A stretch of DNA of 64,000 nucleotides from Planctomycetales bacterium 71-10 (GTDB lineage: Bacteria; Planctomycetota; Planctomycetia; Isosphaerales; Isosphaeraceae), in NCBI GenBank assembly GCA_001898385.1, contig MKTT01000079.1, positions 12,312-76,311 of the forward strand, given 5' to 3'. The position numbers and the translations under genes are program-made. Below are positions 17,273-26,170 of this stretch, piece by piece. Each line of letters starts with the position of its first letter. The stretch's first letter is position 1. A model generated the notes under the pieces. The model searched no databases and was not told the DNA's origin. It saw only the letters and a list, made by a program, of their open reading frames with translations.

Positions 17273-18910
17273 TCAGGGCTTGTTGATCTGGTCGTAGTAG
17301 GACCGGACGTGCTTCTCGACGGACTTGGGGATCCGCTGGTTGGAGAGGGCGTCGGCCGCGCCGGCGGTCCCGGCGTCCAGCTCCTCCTGGATGTCGATGC
17401 GGGCGTCCCCCTTGACGGCCTTGCCGGGCTCGCCGAAGCCCTGGAAGATGGCCTTCCCCTTCTGGATCTGCTGGTCGGTCTTGGTCTTGAAGGTGGCGGT
17501 GTCGTCGGCGGCCTCGGGGCGGTCGCCGGCGCCCCGGCCGCGCCCGCCGCCGTTGTTGGAGTTGCTGCGGCGGTTGGAGAAGCCGTCGCCCATCCCGTTC
17601 ATCCCCTCGCCGAATCGGTTCATCCCCTCGGACATGCCGGTCTTGGCGTCCATCACCTCGGCGAGCGCGTCGTCGAGGGCCTGCATCTCCTCCATGTTGT
17701 TGGCCATGTCGGAGAGCTGCTTCTGGGCGTCGCCCATCGCCTGGGCGGCCTTCTGGGAGTCGCCGTTCTGCATGGCCTGCTGGCACTGGCCCAGCTTCTC
17801 GGCGAGCTTCTGGAGCTGCTGCATGTTCTGGGCCTGCTGCTTCAGCTTCTCGACCTCGCGCTCGTACTGCTCCTGGTTCAGGCCGCCGTTCTTGCGGGCC
17901 TCGTCGAGCTGCTTCTTGCGGTCGGCCATGTTGGCCAGGTCGGAGAGCTTCTTGGCGACCTCGCCGAGCTGCTTCTCCAGCGCCTTCTTCTCGGCCGGCG
18001 TGAGCTTGTCGGACTTCATCTTCTCCTGGAGCTGCTTGAGCTGATCCATGGCCTTGGCGAAGTCGCCGCGGGCCAGGTCCTTGGCGAGCTGATCGGCGGG
18101 GCCCTTCTCGCCCATCTCCTTGAGCTGCTGCAACTGCTTGGCGACCTGCTCCGGCGTGCCGAGCTGCTTCTGCCGCTCCTTCAGGGCGTCGGAGAGCTTG
18201 TTCATCTCGACGAGGAGCTTGTCCTTCTGCGCCGGGGGGGACTTGGCCAGCTCGGTCGACTTCTTCTCGATCTCGGCCAGGAGGTTCTCGGCCTCGGGGA
18301 ACTTGTCCTTGTCGATGGCCTCGCGCCTGGAGGCGACCTTCTTGGCCAGGGTCTCCGACTGCTTGGCGACGGCTTTCGGATCCAGGGCCTTGCTCGGCGA
18401 GGCCGCGCGGACGACGGCCGGGGTCCAGGCCGGGGCGTACAGCAGGCCGACGCCGACCAGGGCCGGGACGATCGGGGCCCAGGCGCGGCGGGGGAGCTTG
18501 AAGCCGAAGGCCGAGGCGACGTCGACCGCCTCGACGCGTCGGATCGCGTCGGCGATCAAGGCGCGGCCGGCGGGGGTCTCGCGGAAGTCGGCGGGGAGGG
18601 TCAATGCGGAGCTGACCCGCTCGTGCAGGTGGAACGCTCGGTCGAGCGCCGTGGCGGCGTCGACCCGGCTCGGGCCGGTGAGGACGGCGACGAACACCGC
18701 CATCAGGACCCCCAGCCCGGCCGCGACGGCGAACGGGGCCCAGCCGGGGAAGGGGAGCGGACGGTCCAGGGCCTTGAACGCCCCGATCGTCGCCGCCGCC
18801 GCCAGGAACGCCCCGGCCCACGCCCAGACCGTCGCCCCCAGGAAGCGCTGGACGCGCAGCCGCCGGAACACCCGCCCGACCGGCCTCTCCAATTCCTTCA
18901 AGCCGACCAT
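17273..18910 (-). CDS. membrane-anchored coiled-coil protein, paralog of the moxR-operon terminal gene
   Basis: A 545-residue protein. Two hydrophobic segments lie near residues 27-50 and 55-80 and a third near 145-165. A conserved region ATALDRAFHLHERVSSALTL follows the second. Residues about 175-420 are a long Lys/Gln/Glu-rich coiled coil with many QL/KQL heptads, then a Gly/Asn/Arg-rich spacer and a short conserved end (RIPKSVEKHVRSYYDQI). The N-terminal third resembles the protein truncated at 63501-64000 (ASAVDGGYGLKDRALTAIDF, then a TM segment), which ends a moxR/vWA operon. The ATG at 18908-18910 fits the promoter at 18982-19010. The function is unknown; a role in envelope stress or assembly is only context-based inference. 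Confidence 0.75.
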   Translation of the reverse strand: MVGLKELERPVGRVFRRLRVQRFLGATVWAWAGAFLAAAATIGAFKALDRPLPFPGWAPFAVAAGLGVLMAVFVAVLTGPSRVDAATALDRAFHLHERVSSALTLPADFRETPAGRALIADAIRRVEAVDVASAFGFKLPRRAWAPIVPALVGVGLLYAPAWTPAVVRAASPSKALDPKAVAKQSETLAKKVASRREAIDKDKFPEAENLLAEIEKKSTELAKSPPAQKDKLLVEMNKLSDALKERQKQLGTPEQVAKQLQQLKEMGEKGPADQLAKDLARGDFAKAMDQLKQLQEKMKSDKLTPAEKKALEKQLGEVAKKLSDLANMADRKKQLDEARKNGGLNQEQYEREVEKLKQQAQNMQQLQKLAEKLGQCQQAMQNGDSQKAAQAMGDAQKQLSDMANNMEEMQALDDALAEVMDAKTGMSEGMNRFGEGMNGMGDGFSNRRSNSNNGGGRGRGAGDRPEAADDTATFKTKTDQQIQKGKAIFQGFGEPGKAVKGDARIDIQEELDAGTAGAADALSNQRIPKSVEKHVRSYYDQINKP

Positions 18911-18981
18911 GCGCCCCTCCCCCGCTGTGGACGTGGACCGATCCGGGCCGAGCGGTTCTCCGACGAACGTCGTACCTGGAC

Positions 18982-19010
18982 AGTCTAGGCGCGGGACTTC
19001 GCCGCTGCAA
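18982..19010 (-). promoter_or_regulatory. putative promoter of the coiled-coil/EEP operon
   Basis: On the minus strand, TTGCAG (19005-19010), a 17-nt spacer and TAGACT (18982-18987), about 70 nt upstream of the start at 18910. The spacing is good and the -10 is the same as that found at 30127-30132. Confidence 0.6.
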
Positions 19011-19588
19011 GCAGGAAATTCCGGTGGGCGGGGCGGCCCCGGGCGTGACCACGGCTCGGCCGGGTCCGTTTGGCTCTGTTCGTTGGATGCGACGATTCTT
19101 CGACGGTTGCCGAACGGTTTGAGGGCGTGTGAGTTGCGTCCGAAAATCGGGGCCGGATCTTGGGTTTGAACGTCGATTTCGAAGTGCGATTTCACGCTAC
19201 GCGGGCCGTCGAAATGGGCGGGGCCGACGAGGGCCTGGGCGCGGTCCGTCGGCCGGGAAGGTGCTGACGAGGCGACGCCGGGGATGGGCGCGGGGAGGGC
19301 CGTGGCCGTCGTCGGGATGAGGGTCGGGAGGGTCATCGGCGTCCGGTCCTGGCGTCGTCTTCGGGTCGTCCGGCCGCCCCCCGCCGGAGCGTCCTGTCTC
19401 GGGGATGATCCGCGGTGGAGCGTCGCAGATTTCAGGAAAGTGTGGGGGGATGGGGATTTCCCGGATTCGCCCGGCCTTCGGCATGCGCCGCATTCCTCGC
19501 TCGCCGAGCATCGATGGGGGCATCTCTTTCCGACTCGGGTTCCGGAGATGGTGGCAGGCCCGAGGTCAGCCCGGATCGCCGACCTCAT
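19011..19588. other. gene-free stretch
   Basis: I see no supported gene here. The open frames over this interval have no family resemblance, no ribosome-binding site and several alternative frames. The left end carries the promoter at 18982-19010. The right end runs into the inverted-repeat block starting at 19589. Confidence 0.5.
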
Positions 19589-19652
19589 CCCCTCTCCCGT
19601 CGGGCATCGATATGGCCACAACTTTTCGACCCGGAATTTGGGTGAGATAGGC
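19589..19652 (+). repeat. left arm of a 64-bp inverted repeat
   Basis: This arm (CCCTCTCCCGTCGGGCATCG, then ATATGGCCACAACTTTTCG, ACCCGGAAT and GAGATAGGC) is the reverse complement of 19956-20020 with about five mismatches. The two arms enclose about 300 nt that hold three shorter REP-like units. Confidence 0.8.
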
Positions 19653-19673
19653 GAAGGCCGGCCCGACGCCGAC

Positions 19674-19711
19674 GTCCCCTCTCTCGCCGGGAGAGGGTGG
19701 CCCGAAGGGCA
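19674..19711 (+). repeat. REP-like unit C1
   Basis: CCCTCTCTCGCCGGGAGAGG hairpin followed by GTGGCCCGAAGGGC. It shares the GTGGCCCGnAGGGC core with units C2, C3 and the right unit of element A at 15133-15196. The end is shorter than in C2. Confidence 0.65.
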
Positions 19712-19762
19712 ATACTGTTCGGCACTCAGGTTGCAAATGGGAACGGCGAAGCCGCATCCGAC

Positions 19763-19812
19763 GTCCCCTCTCCCGCCGGGAGGGTGGCCCGAAGGGCCGG
19801 GTGAGGGTCGTC
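19763..19812 (+). repeat. REP-like unit C2
   Basis: CCCCTCTCCCGCCGGGAGG hairpin, GTGGCCCGAAGGGCC and GGGTGAGGGTCGTCG. This is the most complete unit of this local family, in direct orientation to C1 and inverted relative to C3. Confidence 0.7.
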
Positions 19813-19872
19813 GGGTCGGCTGAGATAGCCCAAGTCCCACGTCTTCGCGCGCCGACACGCCCTCCGCGCTGC

Positions 19873-19925
19873 GACGACCCTCACCCGCCGCTGCGCGGCT
19901 GCCCTCTCCCGGCGGGAGAGGGGAT
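19873..19925 (-). repeat. REP-like unit C3 (inverted)
   Basis: Reads CGACGACCCTCACCC, a GCCGCTGCGCGGC hairpin, then CCCTCTCCCGGCGGGAGAGG on the plus strand. That is the reverse complement layout of C2, with a different middle hairpin. C2 and C3 together form an inverted doublet. Confidence 0.65.
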
Positions 19926-19955
19926 GAATCGGCGCTCCGGGGCGATTCGGGGCTT

Positions 19956-20020
19956 GCCTATCTCCCCCGGATTCCGGGTCGAAAAGTTGTGGCCATATCG
20001 ATGCCCGTCGGGAGAGGGGG
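19956..20020 (-). repeat. right arm of a 64-bp inverted repeat
   Basis: Inverted partner of 19589-19652: GCCTATCTCCCCCGG, ATTCCGGGTCGAAAAGTTGT, GGCCATATCGATGCCCG and TCGGGAGAGGGGG. The low-GC central part (AAAAGTTGTGGCCATATCGAT) is identical in both arms, which points to a recent duplication or active conservation. Confidence 0.8.
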
Positions 20021-20081
20021 CTTCGGATGCACCTTCGTCGGCTTTACTCCGCCGGCGTCCTTGCCGCGCCGCGGCATCCCC

Positions 20082-20110
20082 TCGACCCGGGCGGGCCGGG
20101 GCGTTAGATT
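20082..20110 (+). promoter_or_regulatory. possible promoter of the SGNH/PVC-cytochrome pair
   Basis: TCGACC (20082-20087), a 17-nt spacer and TAGATT (20105-20110), about 80 nt upstream of the proposed TTG start at 20191. The -35 box is weak. Confidence 0.35.
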
Positions 20111-20190
20111 GCTTCGATACCCATGCCTGGAACGACCGGCGGGCGTCGCCCTGGCGCGCGCCGACCTTCGTGATCGTCGGAGCCCCCACC

Positions 20191-21417
20191 TTGTCTGCTC
20201 CTAGCCTCTCCCCCGCCCGGGGCCTCCTCGCGGGGCTCCTGCTCGTCGCGACGTCGACGGCCCTGGCCGCGCCGCCCCCCTGGGACTTCAAGGACGGCGA
20301 CCGCGTCGTCTTCGTCGGCGACACGTTCATCGAGCGCGAGCAGCGCTACGGATACGTCGAAACGGCCCTGACGCTGGCGAACGCCGACAAGCACGTCACG
20401 TTCCGCAACCTGGGCTGGAGCGGCGACACCGTCCGCGGCCTCTCCCGCGCCGGGTTCGACCCGCCGGAGGCCGGCTTCCGCGAGCTGGTCAAGCAGGTCA
20501 CCGACAGCAAGCCGACCGTCCTGGTCGTCGGCTACGGCATGGCCGAGTCGTTCGACGGCGAGGCCGGCCTGCCGCGGTTCGTCGAGGGCTACAACGCCTT
20601 CCTGGACGCCGTCGCCCCGCTCAAGGCGCGGCTGGTCCTGCTCTCGCCGCTGCCGCACGAGAAGATGCCGGCCCCGCTGCCCGATCCTGAGGCCCACAAC
20701 CGCGACCTCAAGCTCTACTCGGAGGCCATCCGGTCGATCGCCCAGGCCCGGGGGACCGCGTTCATCGACCTGTTCGACGCCGTCGCCCGGCATCGCGAGG
20801 GTCGCGGGTCGTTGGGCGCAGGGAAGGGCGCGATCGTCCCGGGAAGTCCGACCTACGACACCGATAACGGCATCCACCTGACCGCGGGCGGATATGCGAG
20901 GCTGGCGAAGCTGCCGGAGATGGGGCTGACGTCCTCGGCCTCGCTCGAAGCCGCATTCGCCGGGACGCCCCTCCCCGCGAAGTTCGAGCAGGCCGGGCCG
21001 GCCCCGGGCAAGATCGCCCCGCTCGGCCGGGGCGGGCTCGGATCGGTCGGCGGCGTCATCCGGCTGACCGGCCTGGAGCCGGGCCGCTACACGCTGAAGG
21101 CCGACGGCGAGACGATCGCGACGCGGACGGCCGCCGAGTGGGCCGCGGGCGTGACCTGCACGTTCCACCCCGAGGCCGGCCGGGTGGAGGCGCTCACGAA
21201 GGCCGTGGTCGCCAAGAACCTGCTGTTCTTCTACCGCTGGCGGCCCCAGAACATCACCTACCTTTTCGGCTTCCGCAAGCACGAGCAAGGCCAGAACTCC
21301 GTCGAGATCCCCCAGTTCGACCCGCTGGTCGACGCCAAGGAGAAGGAGATCGCCGAGCTTCGCAAGCCCGCATCGCACACCTATGAGCTGATCCGAGAGA
21401 CGGAGGCCGCCCGATGA
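20191..21417 (+). CDS. SGNH/GDSL-hydrolase-like exported protein
   Basis: A 408-residue protein of the SGNH hydrolase-like group that planctomycetes pair with PVC-type cytochromes. Block I reads VVFVGDTFIERE, so the usual nucleophile serine of GDS is a threonine. Block II is NLGWSGDTV, block III GYGMAESFDG and block V DNGIHLTAGGY (Asp/His present). The C-terminal ~150 residues form an extra domain. A TTG start at 20191 is preferred because GGAG stands 8 nt upstream and a signal peptide (ARGLLAGLLLVATSTALA) follows at once; no ATG exists nearby, and a GTG at 20170 is the alternative. The last four bases (ATGA) overlap the next gene, so the two are translationally coupled. The enzymatic activity is doubtful. 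Confidence 0.75.
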   Translation: MSAPSLSPARGLLAGLLLVATSTALAAPPPWDFKDGDRVVFVGDTFIEREQRYGYVETALTLANADKHVTFRNLGWSGDTVRGLSRAGFDPPEAGFRELVKQVTDSKPTVLVVGYGMAESFDGEAGLPRFVEGYNAFLDAVAPLKARLVLLSPLPHEKMPAPLPDPEAHNRDLKLYSEAIRSIAQARGTAFIDLFDAVARHREGRGSLGAGKGAIVPGSPTYDTDNGIHLTAGGYARLAKLPEMGLTSSASLEAAFAGTPLPAKFEQAGPAPGKIAPLGRGGLGSVGGVIRLTGLEPGRYTLKADGETIATRTAAEWAAGVTCTFHPEAGRVEALTKAVVAKNLLFFYRWRPQNITYLFGFRKHEQGQNSVEIPQFDPLVDAKEKEIAELRKPASHTYELIRETEAAR

Positions 21418-24400
21418 TCCGCCGAACCCACCGCGCCGCCGCCCTCGGCCTGCTCGCCCTCATCTCGGTCGGGTCCGCCCGCGCCCAGAACGCCGTGGGC
21501 CCGCCGCCGGACCCGGATCCGGAGCTGGAACGCCAGTCGTTCATCGTGGCCGACGGCTTCGAGGTCAACCTCTTCGCCGCCGACCCGCTGATCGCCAAGC
21601 CGATCCAGATGAACTTCGACCCCCAGGGCCGGCTTTGGATCGCCTCGTCCGAGGTCTATCCCCAGATCAAGCCGGGCCAGGAGGCGAACGACAAGATCCT
21701 GGTGCTGGAGGACGCCGACGGCGACGGCGTGGCCGAGTCGACCAAGGTCTTCGCCGACGGCCTGCTGATCCCCACCGGCGTCGAGCCGGGGGACGGCGGC
21801 GTCTACGTCGCCAACAGCACGGAATTGCTCCACCTGACGGACACGAACGGCGACGGCAAGGCCGACCACACCCGCGTCGTGCTCTCGGGCTTCGGCACCG
21901 AGGACACCCACCACCTGCTGCACACGCTGCGGTGGGGGCACGACGGGAACATGTACTTCAACCAGTCCATCTACATCCACAGCCACCTGGAGACCCCCCA
22001 CGGCGTGCGCCGGCTCAACGGCGGCGGCGTCTGGCGGTTCCGGCCGGAGACGATGGACCTGGACGTCTTCATCCGAGGGCTGGTCAACCCCTGGGGCCAC
22101 CAGGTCGACGCCTGGGGGAACTCGTTCGTCACCGACGGCGCCGGCGGCGAGGGGATCAACTACGCCCTCCCCGGCGCGTACTTCGTCACGGCGGTCGACG
22201 CCGTCCGGCTGCTCCAGGGCCTGAACCCCGGCAGCCCCAAGTACTGCGGCCTGGACATCGCCAGCGGCCGACACCTGCCGGACTCGTGGCAGGGGAGCCT
22301 CATCACCAACGACTTCCGCGGCAACCGCGTCTGCCGCTTCGTCGTCAGCGACGACGGGGCCGGGTTCGCGTCGCGCGAGCAGTCGGAACTCATCAAGACG
22401 AACCACGTCTCGTTCCGGCCGATCGACGTCCTGATGGGCCCCGACGGCGCCATCTACATCGCCGACTGGTACAACCCGATCATCCAGCACGGCGAGGTCG
22501 ACTTCCGCGACCCCCGCCGCGACCACACCCGCGGGCGCATCTGGCGCGTCACCGCCAAGGGCCGCCCGCTCGTCGAGCGGCCGAAGCTCGTCGGCGCCGA
22601 CGTCCCCGCCCTGCTCGAAGCCCTGAAGGCCCCCGAGGAATACACCCGCCGCCAGGCCAAGCGCGTCATCAAGGAGCGCGGGGCGAAGGAAGTCGTCCCG
22701 GCGCTGGCCGCGTGGGTGAAGGCCCTCGACTCGGCCGACCCGAACTTCGAACAGAACCGGCTTGAAGGGCTCTGGACGTACCAGACGCTGAACGTCCCCG
22801 AACCGGCGTTGTTGAAGGCGGCGCTGGCCTCGAAGGACGCGCGCGTCCGGGCCGCCGCGGCGCGGATCGCGCCGTTCTGGGACGGCCGGATGCCCGAGGA
22901 TTCCGTCGACCTGCTGGCGAACCTCCCCGTCGACGAGAACCCGAGGGTGCGGCTGGAGGCGGCTCGTTCGCTGGCGCGGAAGCCGACCGAGAAGGCGTCG
23001 ACGCTGGCCTTCCGGGCGCTCGACCGGCCGATGGACGGGTTCCTCGATTACGCGATGTGGCTGACGGCGCGCGACCTGGCCCCGGCCTGGCTTCCGGCCG
23101 TGCAGGCGGGGAGGCTCGACGTTTTGGGGGATGCCCGCAAGCTGACGTTCGCGCTCCAGGCGGTCGGCTCCGCGGGGGCGCTCCAGCCGCTGCTGGCGCT
23201 CTACCGCGAGGGCCACATCCCCGCCGACGCCGAGCCGGCCGTGCTGAACCTGGTGGCGACCCTCGGCGGCCCGGCGGAACTCGGCCTGCTGCTGGGGGCG
23301 GTCGAGAAGGCCGACGGCGCGACCCCCGCCCGGCACGCCGCGCTGCTGAACGCCCTGGTCCGCGCGGCGAGGGACCGGAAGGTGGTCCCGGCCGGCGACC
23401 TGGCGACCATCGCCCCGCTGCTCGCCTCGGCCGACGAGTCGGTCCGGGCGGCGGCCGTGGCGGCGGCCGGCGCGTGGAAGGTCTCCGCCCTGCGGCCGAA
23501 GCTGGCGGAACTGGCCCGCGACGCGGCGGCCTCGGCCCCGATCCGGATCGAGGCGATCCGCGGCCTGGTCGCGGCCGACGACCCCGAGGCGGCGGCGATC
23601 GTCGCCAAGCTCGCCGAGCCGAACGGCGACCCGATCGGCCGGACGCTGGCCCTGGCCGTCCTGGCCTCGCACGACCCGGCGGCCGTCGCCGACCGCGCCG
23701 CGGCGTGGCTGGGCGAGCTGGACGCCGCGCGGCTGAATGAGGCGAAGGCCGTCCTCAACAGCTTCCTCGACCGCAAGGAAGGCCCCGCCGCGCTGGCGAA
23801 GGCGCTGGCGGCGAAGAAGCTCGACGGCGACCTCGCCAAGCTGGCCGTCCGCGACATCCGCGCCAGCGGCCGGCAGGCGCAGGACCTCATCGACGCGCTG
23901 GCGAAGGCCGGCTCGATCGGCGACACCGACCGCGCCTGGACGCCCGAGGAGAAGGCCACGCTCCTGGCGGAACTCTCCAAGGGCGACCCGGCCCGCGGCG
24001 AGGCGATCTTCCGCCGCGAGGACCTCACCTGCCTGAAGTGCCACGCCGTCGCCGGCGCCGGCGGGCAGGTCGGCCCCAGCCTGGAGAGCATCGGCGCCAG
24101 CGCCCCGGCCGACTACCTGCTCGACTCGCTGCTGGAGCCGAACAAGGCCGTGAAGGAGAACTTCCACGCCACCGTCGTCGCCACCGACGACGGCCGGCTC
24201 GTCACCGGCATCAAGGTCCGCCAGACGGACACGGAACTCGTCCTCCGCGACTCCGACGACCAGCAGGTCTCCGTCCCGCTGGCGACGATCGAGGAGCAGA
24301 AGACGGCCGGCTCGATCATGCCCGCCGGCCTGGTCGAGCCGCTCACCCGCGGCGAGCTGGTCGACCTGGTCAGCTTCCTGTCGCGGCTGGGGAAGATCGG

Positions 24401-24881
24401 CGACTATGCGGTGAGCCAGGATCGGATCCTCCGCCGCTGGCGGGCCCTCGCCGCGACGAAGGAGGGGGCCACGGCCATGATCCGGACCAGCCCGGAGGCG
24501 GTCATCCAGGCCGGCGAGAGCCTGCCGTGGAAGATGTTCTACGCGACGGTCGGCGGCCGGATCCTCGCCCCCGAGGTCCCCGTCAACCCCCGCGTCGGCG
24601 GCGCGCCGCCGATCGCCCTGCTGCGGACCGACCTGGAGGTCACGACCCCCGGCGCGGTCCGCGTGAGGTTCGATTCCGCGGCCGACCTGGCCCTCTGGAT
24701 CGACGGCCGCCGCGTCGAGCCCGACCCGAAGGCCCCCGACGCCCTGACGCTGGATCTGGACCGCGGCGTCCACGCCCTCCACGTCGGCCTCGACCCCGCC
24801 CGACGCCCCGACGGCTTCCGAGCGGTGGTCGAAGACGTGGACGGGTCGCCCGCGAAGGCCCGGCCCGTCCTCGGGAAGTAA
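21414..24881 (+). CDS. PVC-type heme-binding CxxCH protein (propeller-HEAT-cytochrome c)
   Basis: An 1155-residue exported protein with the planctomycete/verrucomicrobial membrane-bound dehydrogenase layout. It has a signal peptide (residues 1-24, ending GSARAQ) and a sugar-dehydrogenase-like beta-propeller (about 40-390, with DPQGRLWIASSEVYP and GPDGAIYIADWYNP). HEAT-type helical repeats follow (about 400-800), then a c-type heme site CLKCH near residue 873, and finally a beta-rich end. It probably acts in the periplasm as an electron-transferring oxidase or dehydrogenase of an unknown substrate, perhaps a polysaccharide component. It overlaps the SGNH gene by 4 nt. Family knowledge supports the heme; the substrate is not visible in the sequence. 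Confidence 0.88.
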   Translation: MIRRTHRAAALGLLALISVGSARAQNAVGPPPDPDPELERQSFIVADGFEVNLFAADPLIAKPIQMNFDPQGRLWIASSEVYPQIKPGQEANDKILVLEDADGDGVAESTKVFADGLLIPTGVEPGDGGVYVANSTELLHLTDTNGDGKADHTRVVLSGFGTEDTHHLLHTLRWGHDGNMYFNQSIYIHSHLETPHGVRRLNGGGVWRFRPETMDLDVFIRGLVNPWGHQVDAWGNSFVTDGAGGEGINYALPGAYFVTAVDAVRLLQGLNPGSPKYCGLDIASGRHLPDSWQGSLITNDFRGNRVCRFVVSDDGAGFASREQSELIKTNHVSFRPIDVLMGPDGAIYIADWYNPIIQHGEVDFRDPRRDHTRGRIWRVTAKGRPLVERPKLVGADVPALLEALKAPEEYTRRQAKRVIKERGAKEVVPALAAWVKALDSADPNFEQNRLEGLWTYQTLNVPEPALLKAALASKDARVRAAAARIAPFWDGRMPEDSVDLLANLPVDENPRVRLEAARSLARKPTEKASTLAFRALDRPMDGFLDYAMWLTARDLAPAWLPAVQAGRLDVLGDARKLTFALQAVGSAGALQPLLALYREGHIPADAEPAVLNLVATLGGPAELGLLLGAVEKADGATPARHAALLNALVRAARDRKVVPAGDLATIAPLLASADESVRAAAVAAAGAWKVSALRPKLAELARDAAASAPIRIEAIRGLVAADDPEAAAIVAKLAEPNGDPIGRTLALAVLASHDPAAVADRAAAWLGELDAARLNEAKAVLNSFLDRKEGPAALAKALAAKKLDGDLAKLAVRDIRASGRQAQDLIDALAKAGSIGDTDRAWTPEEKATLLAELSKGDPARGEAIFRREDLTCLKCHAVAGAGGQVGPSLESIGASAPADYLLDSLLEPNKAVKENFHATVVATDDGRLVTGIKVRQTDTELVLRDSDDQQVSVPLATIEEQKTAGSIMPAGLVEPLTRGELVDLVSFLSRLGKIGDYAVSQDRILRRWRALAATKEGATAMIRTSPEAVIQAGESLPWKMFYATVGGRILAPEVPVNPRVGGAPPIALLRTDLEVTTPGAVRVRFDSAADLALWIDGRRVEPDPKAPDALTLDLDRGVHALHVGLDPARRPDGFRAVVEDVDGSPAKARPVLGK

Positions 24882-24948
24882 GCCGACCTATCCCGGCGGC
24901 CACGGCCCCCGCGTCCGCGGCGGGCCGGGTCGCCGGCGCGTTCGAACA

Positions 24949-26064
24949 TCAGGCCCGGCCGCCCCTGCGGCGGCGAGCCGCCAGGGCGAGGCCGCTCGCG
25001 CCCGCGGCGATCAGGGCCAGGCCGGACGGCTCCGGCACGGCGGTCGGCGTCAGCAGCACCGCCCGGAGCGGGAACGTCGGGTCTCCCACCCGCGAGGCGT
25101 TCGCGACGATCTGGCCGGAGTTGTTGATGCCGTTCGCCGAGTAGATGACCCATCCCGAGTCGGGGTCGATCAGCGAGTTCAGGTCCAGCATCATGCCGTT
25201 GCTGTAGACGAAGCCGTGATAGGCCCCGGATGCGACGCTCGACATCCCCACCACCTGGCCCGCGTCGTTGAGCCCGCTCGCGAAGCTGTAGGTCCCGCCC
25301 AGCGTCCCCAGGTCCAACATCACGCCCTGGCGGTCGAGGAACGCATGGTTGTCGCCCGAGGCGGTCGTCGACCCCCCGGCGATGTCGCCGGCCTCGTTGA
25401 TCGCCTGGGCGTTGCTGTAGTCTCCGCCGAGCGTGCCGAGAATCTTCATCACGCCGTTCTCATACAGGAAGCCTCGGATGGGGCCGGAGGCGGTCCGAGA
25501 GTAACCGACGACCTGGCCGGCGTCGTTGATCCCCAACGCCCCGCTGTAATCGCCCCCCAGGGTGCCCAGGTCGGTGACCACGCCGGCCTGATATCGGAAG
25601 GCGTGGATGTTGCCGTCCGAGCGCCTCCGCGCCTCGCCGACGACGGCGTTCGACCCGTTGATCGCCGCGGCGGAGCTGGCCGTGACCGCCGCGCCGTCCA
25701 GGTAGGCGAAGGAACCGTTGCGGTACAGGAAGGCCGTCAGGGTCGGCGAGGTCGAGCCGACGATCGATCCGGCGTCGTTGATCGCGGCCGCCTGGCCGAG
25801 CCCGCCCCTGACGTTCAGGTATGTGGTGACGCCCGTGCGGGAGTCGTAGAGGAAGGGGATGCCCCACCCCTGCGGATTGCGATCGGACCCGACCATCTGG
25901 CCCGAATTGTTGATGCCGGATCCGAGGCTGTTGTCGCTCCCGACGGGCGTGACCTTGTAGTACCCGCCGGCGCGGGCGGAGGCGGCGGCGAGGATCAGGG
26001 CCGACGCGAGGGCGGGGACCCTCGCCGATCTCAGGAATCGAATCATGGTCGCGGCAACGTGCAT
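24949..26064 (-). CDS. HAF-repeat extracellular protein with PEP-CTERM tail
   Basis: A 371-residue secreted protein. Signal peptide: residues 1-32. The body consists of HAF-type repeats of about 43-45 residues, marked by DLGTLGG at 165-171, 208-214 (ILGTLGG) and 251-257, each followed by an IN.AG..VG pattern and a GF/AFLY strand. Weaker copies occur before (51-62, 95-104, 135-143). The C-terminus carries VPEPSGL at 343-349, a hydrophobic helix and RRRRGGRA, the exosortase sorting signature. It is therefore likely a matrix or surface protein, and HAF repeats probably form a propeller-like fold. The ATG at 26064 has an AAGGA site upstream. The gene converges with the cytochrome gene. Confidence 0.85.
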   Translation of the reverse strand: MHVAATMIRFLRSARVPALASALILAAASARAGGYYKVTPVGSDNSLGSGINNSGQMVGSDRNPQGWGIPFLYDSRTGVTTYLNVRGGLGQAAAINDAGSIVGSTSPTLTAFLYRNGSFAYLDGAAVTASSAAAINGSNAVVGEARRRSDGNIHAFRYQAGVVTDLGTLGGDYSGALGINDAGQVVGYSRTASGPIRGFLYENGVMKILGTLGGDYSNAQAINEAGDIAGGSTTASGDNHAFLDRQGVMLDLGTLGGTYSFASGLNDAGQVVGMSSVASGAYHGFVYSNGMMLDLNSLIDPDSGWVIYSANGINNSGQIVANASRVGDPTFPLRAVLLTPTAVPEPSGLALIAAGASGLALAARRRRGGRA

Positions 26065-26170
26065 CAGGGGGGTCCTTCTCGGATGGAGGATGTCGCCAAT
26101 CGCTCGGAAACGATCGGTACAACCTAGGGACCCTGCATGCGACGTCGTATCCCCAATTCCGGGGTCGATC

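Noticed and set aside
19284..19823. A 179-codon frame across the repeat-rich gap
   Set aside because: It translates the REP units and the inverted-repeat arm; the frame has no ribosome-binding site and the peptide has no recognisable fold.
18911..19858. Extension of the coiled-coil gene upstream to 19858
   Set aside because: The extra 316 codons are Pro/Arg-rich and cross the promoter and repeats; the ATG at 18910 starts the conserved hydrophobic region.
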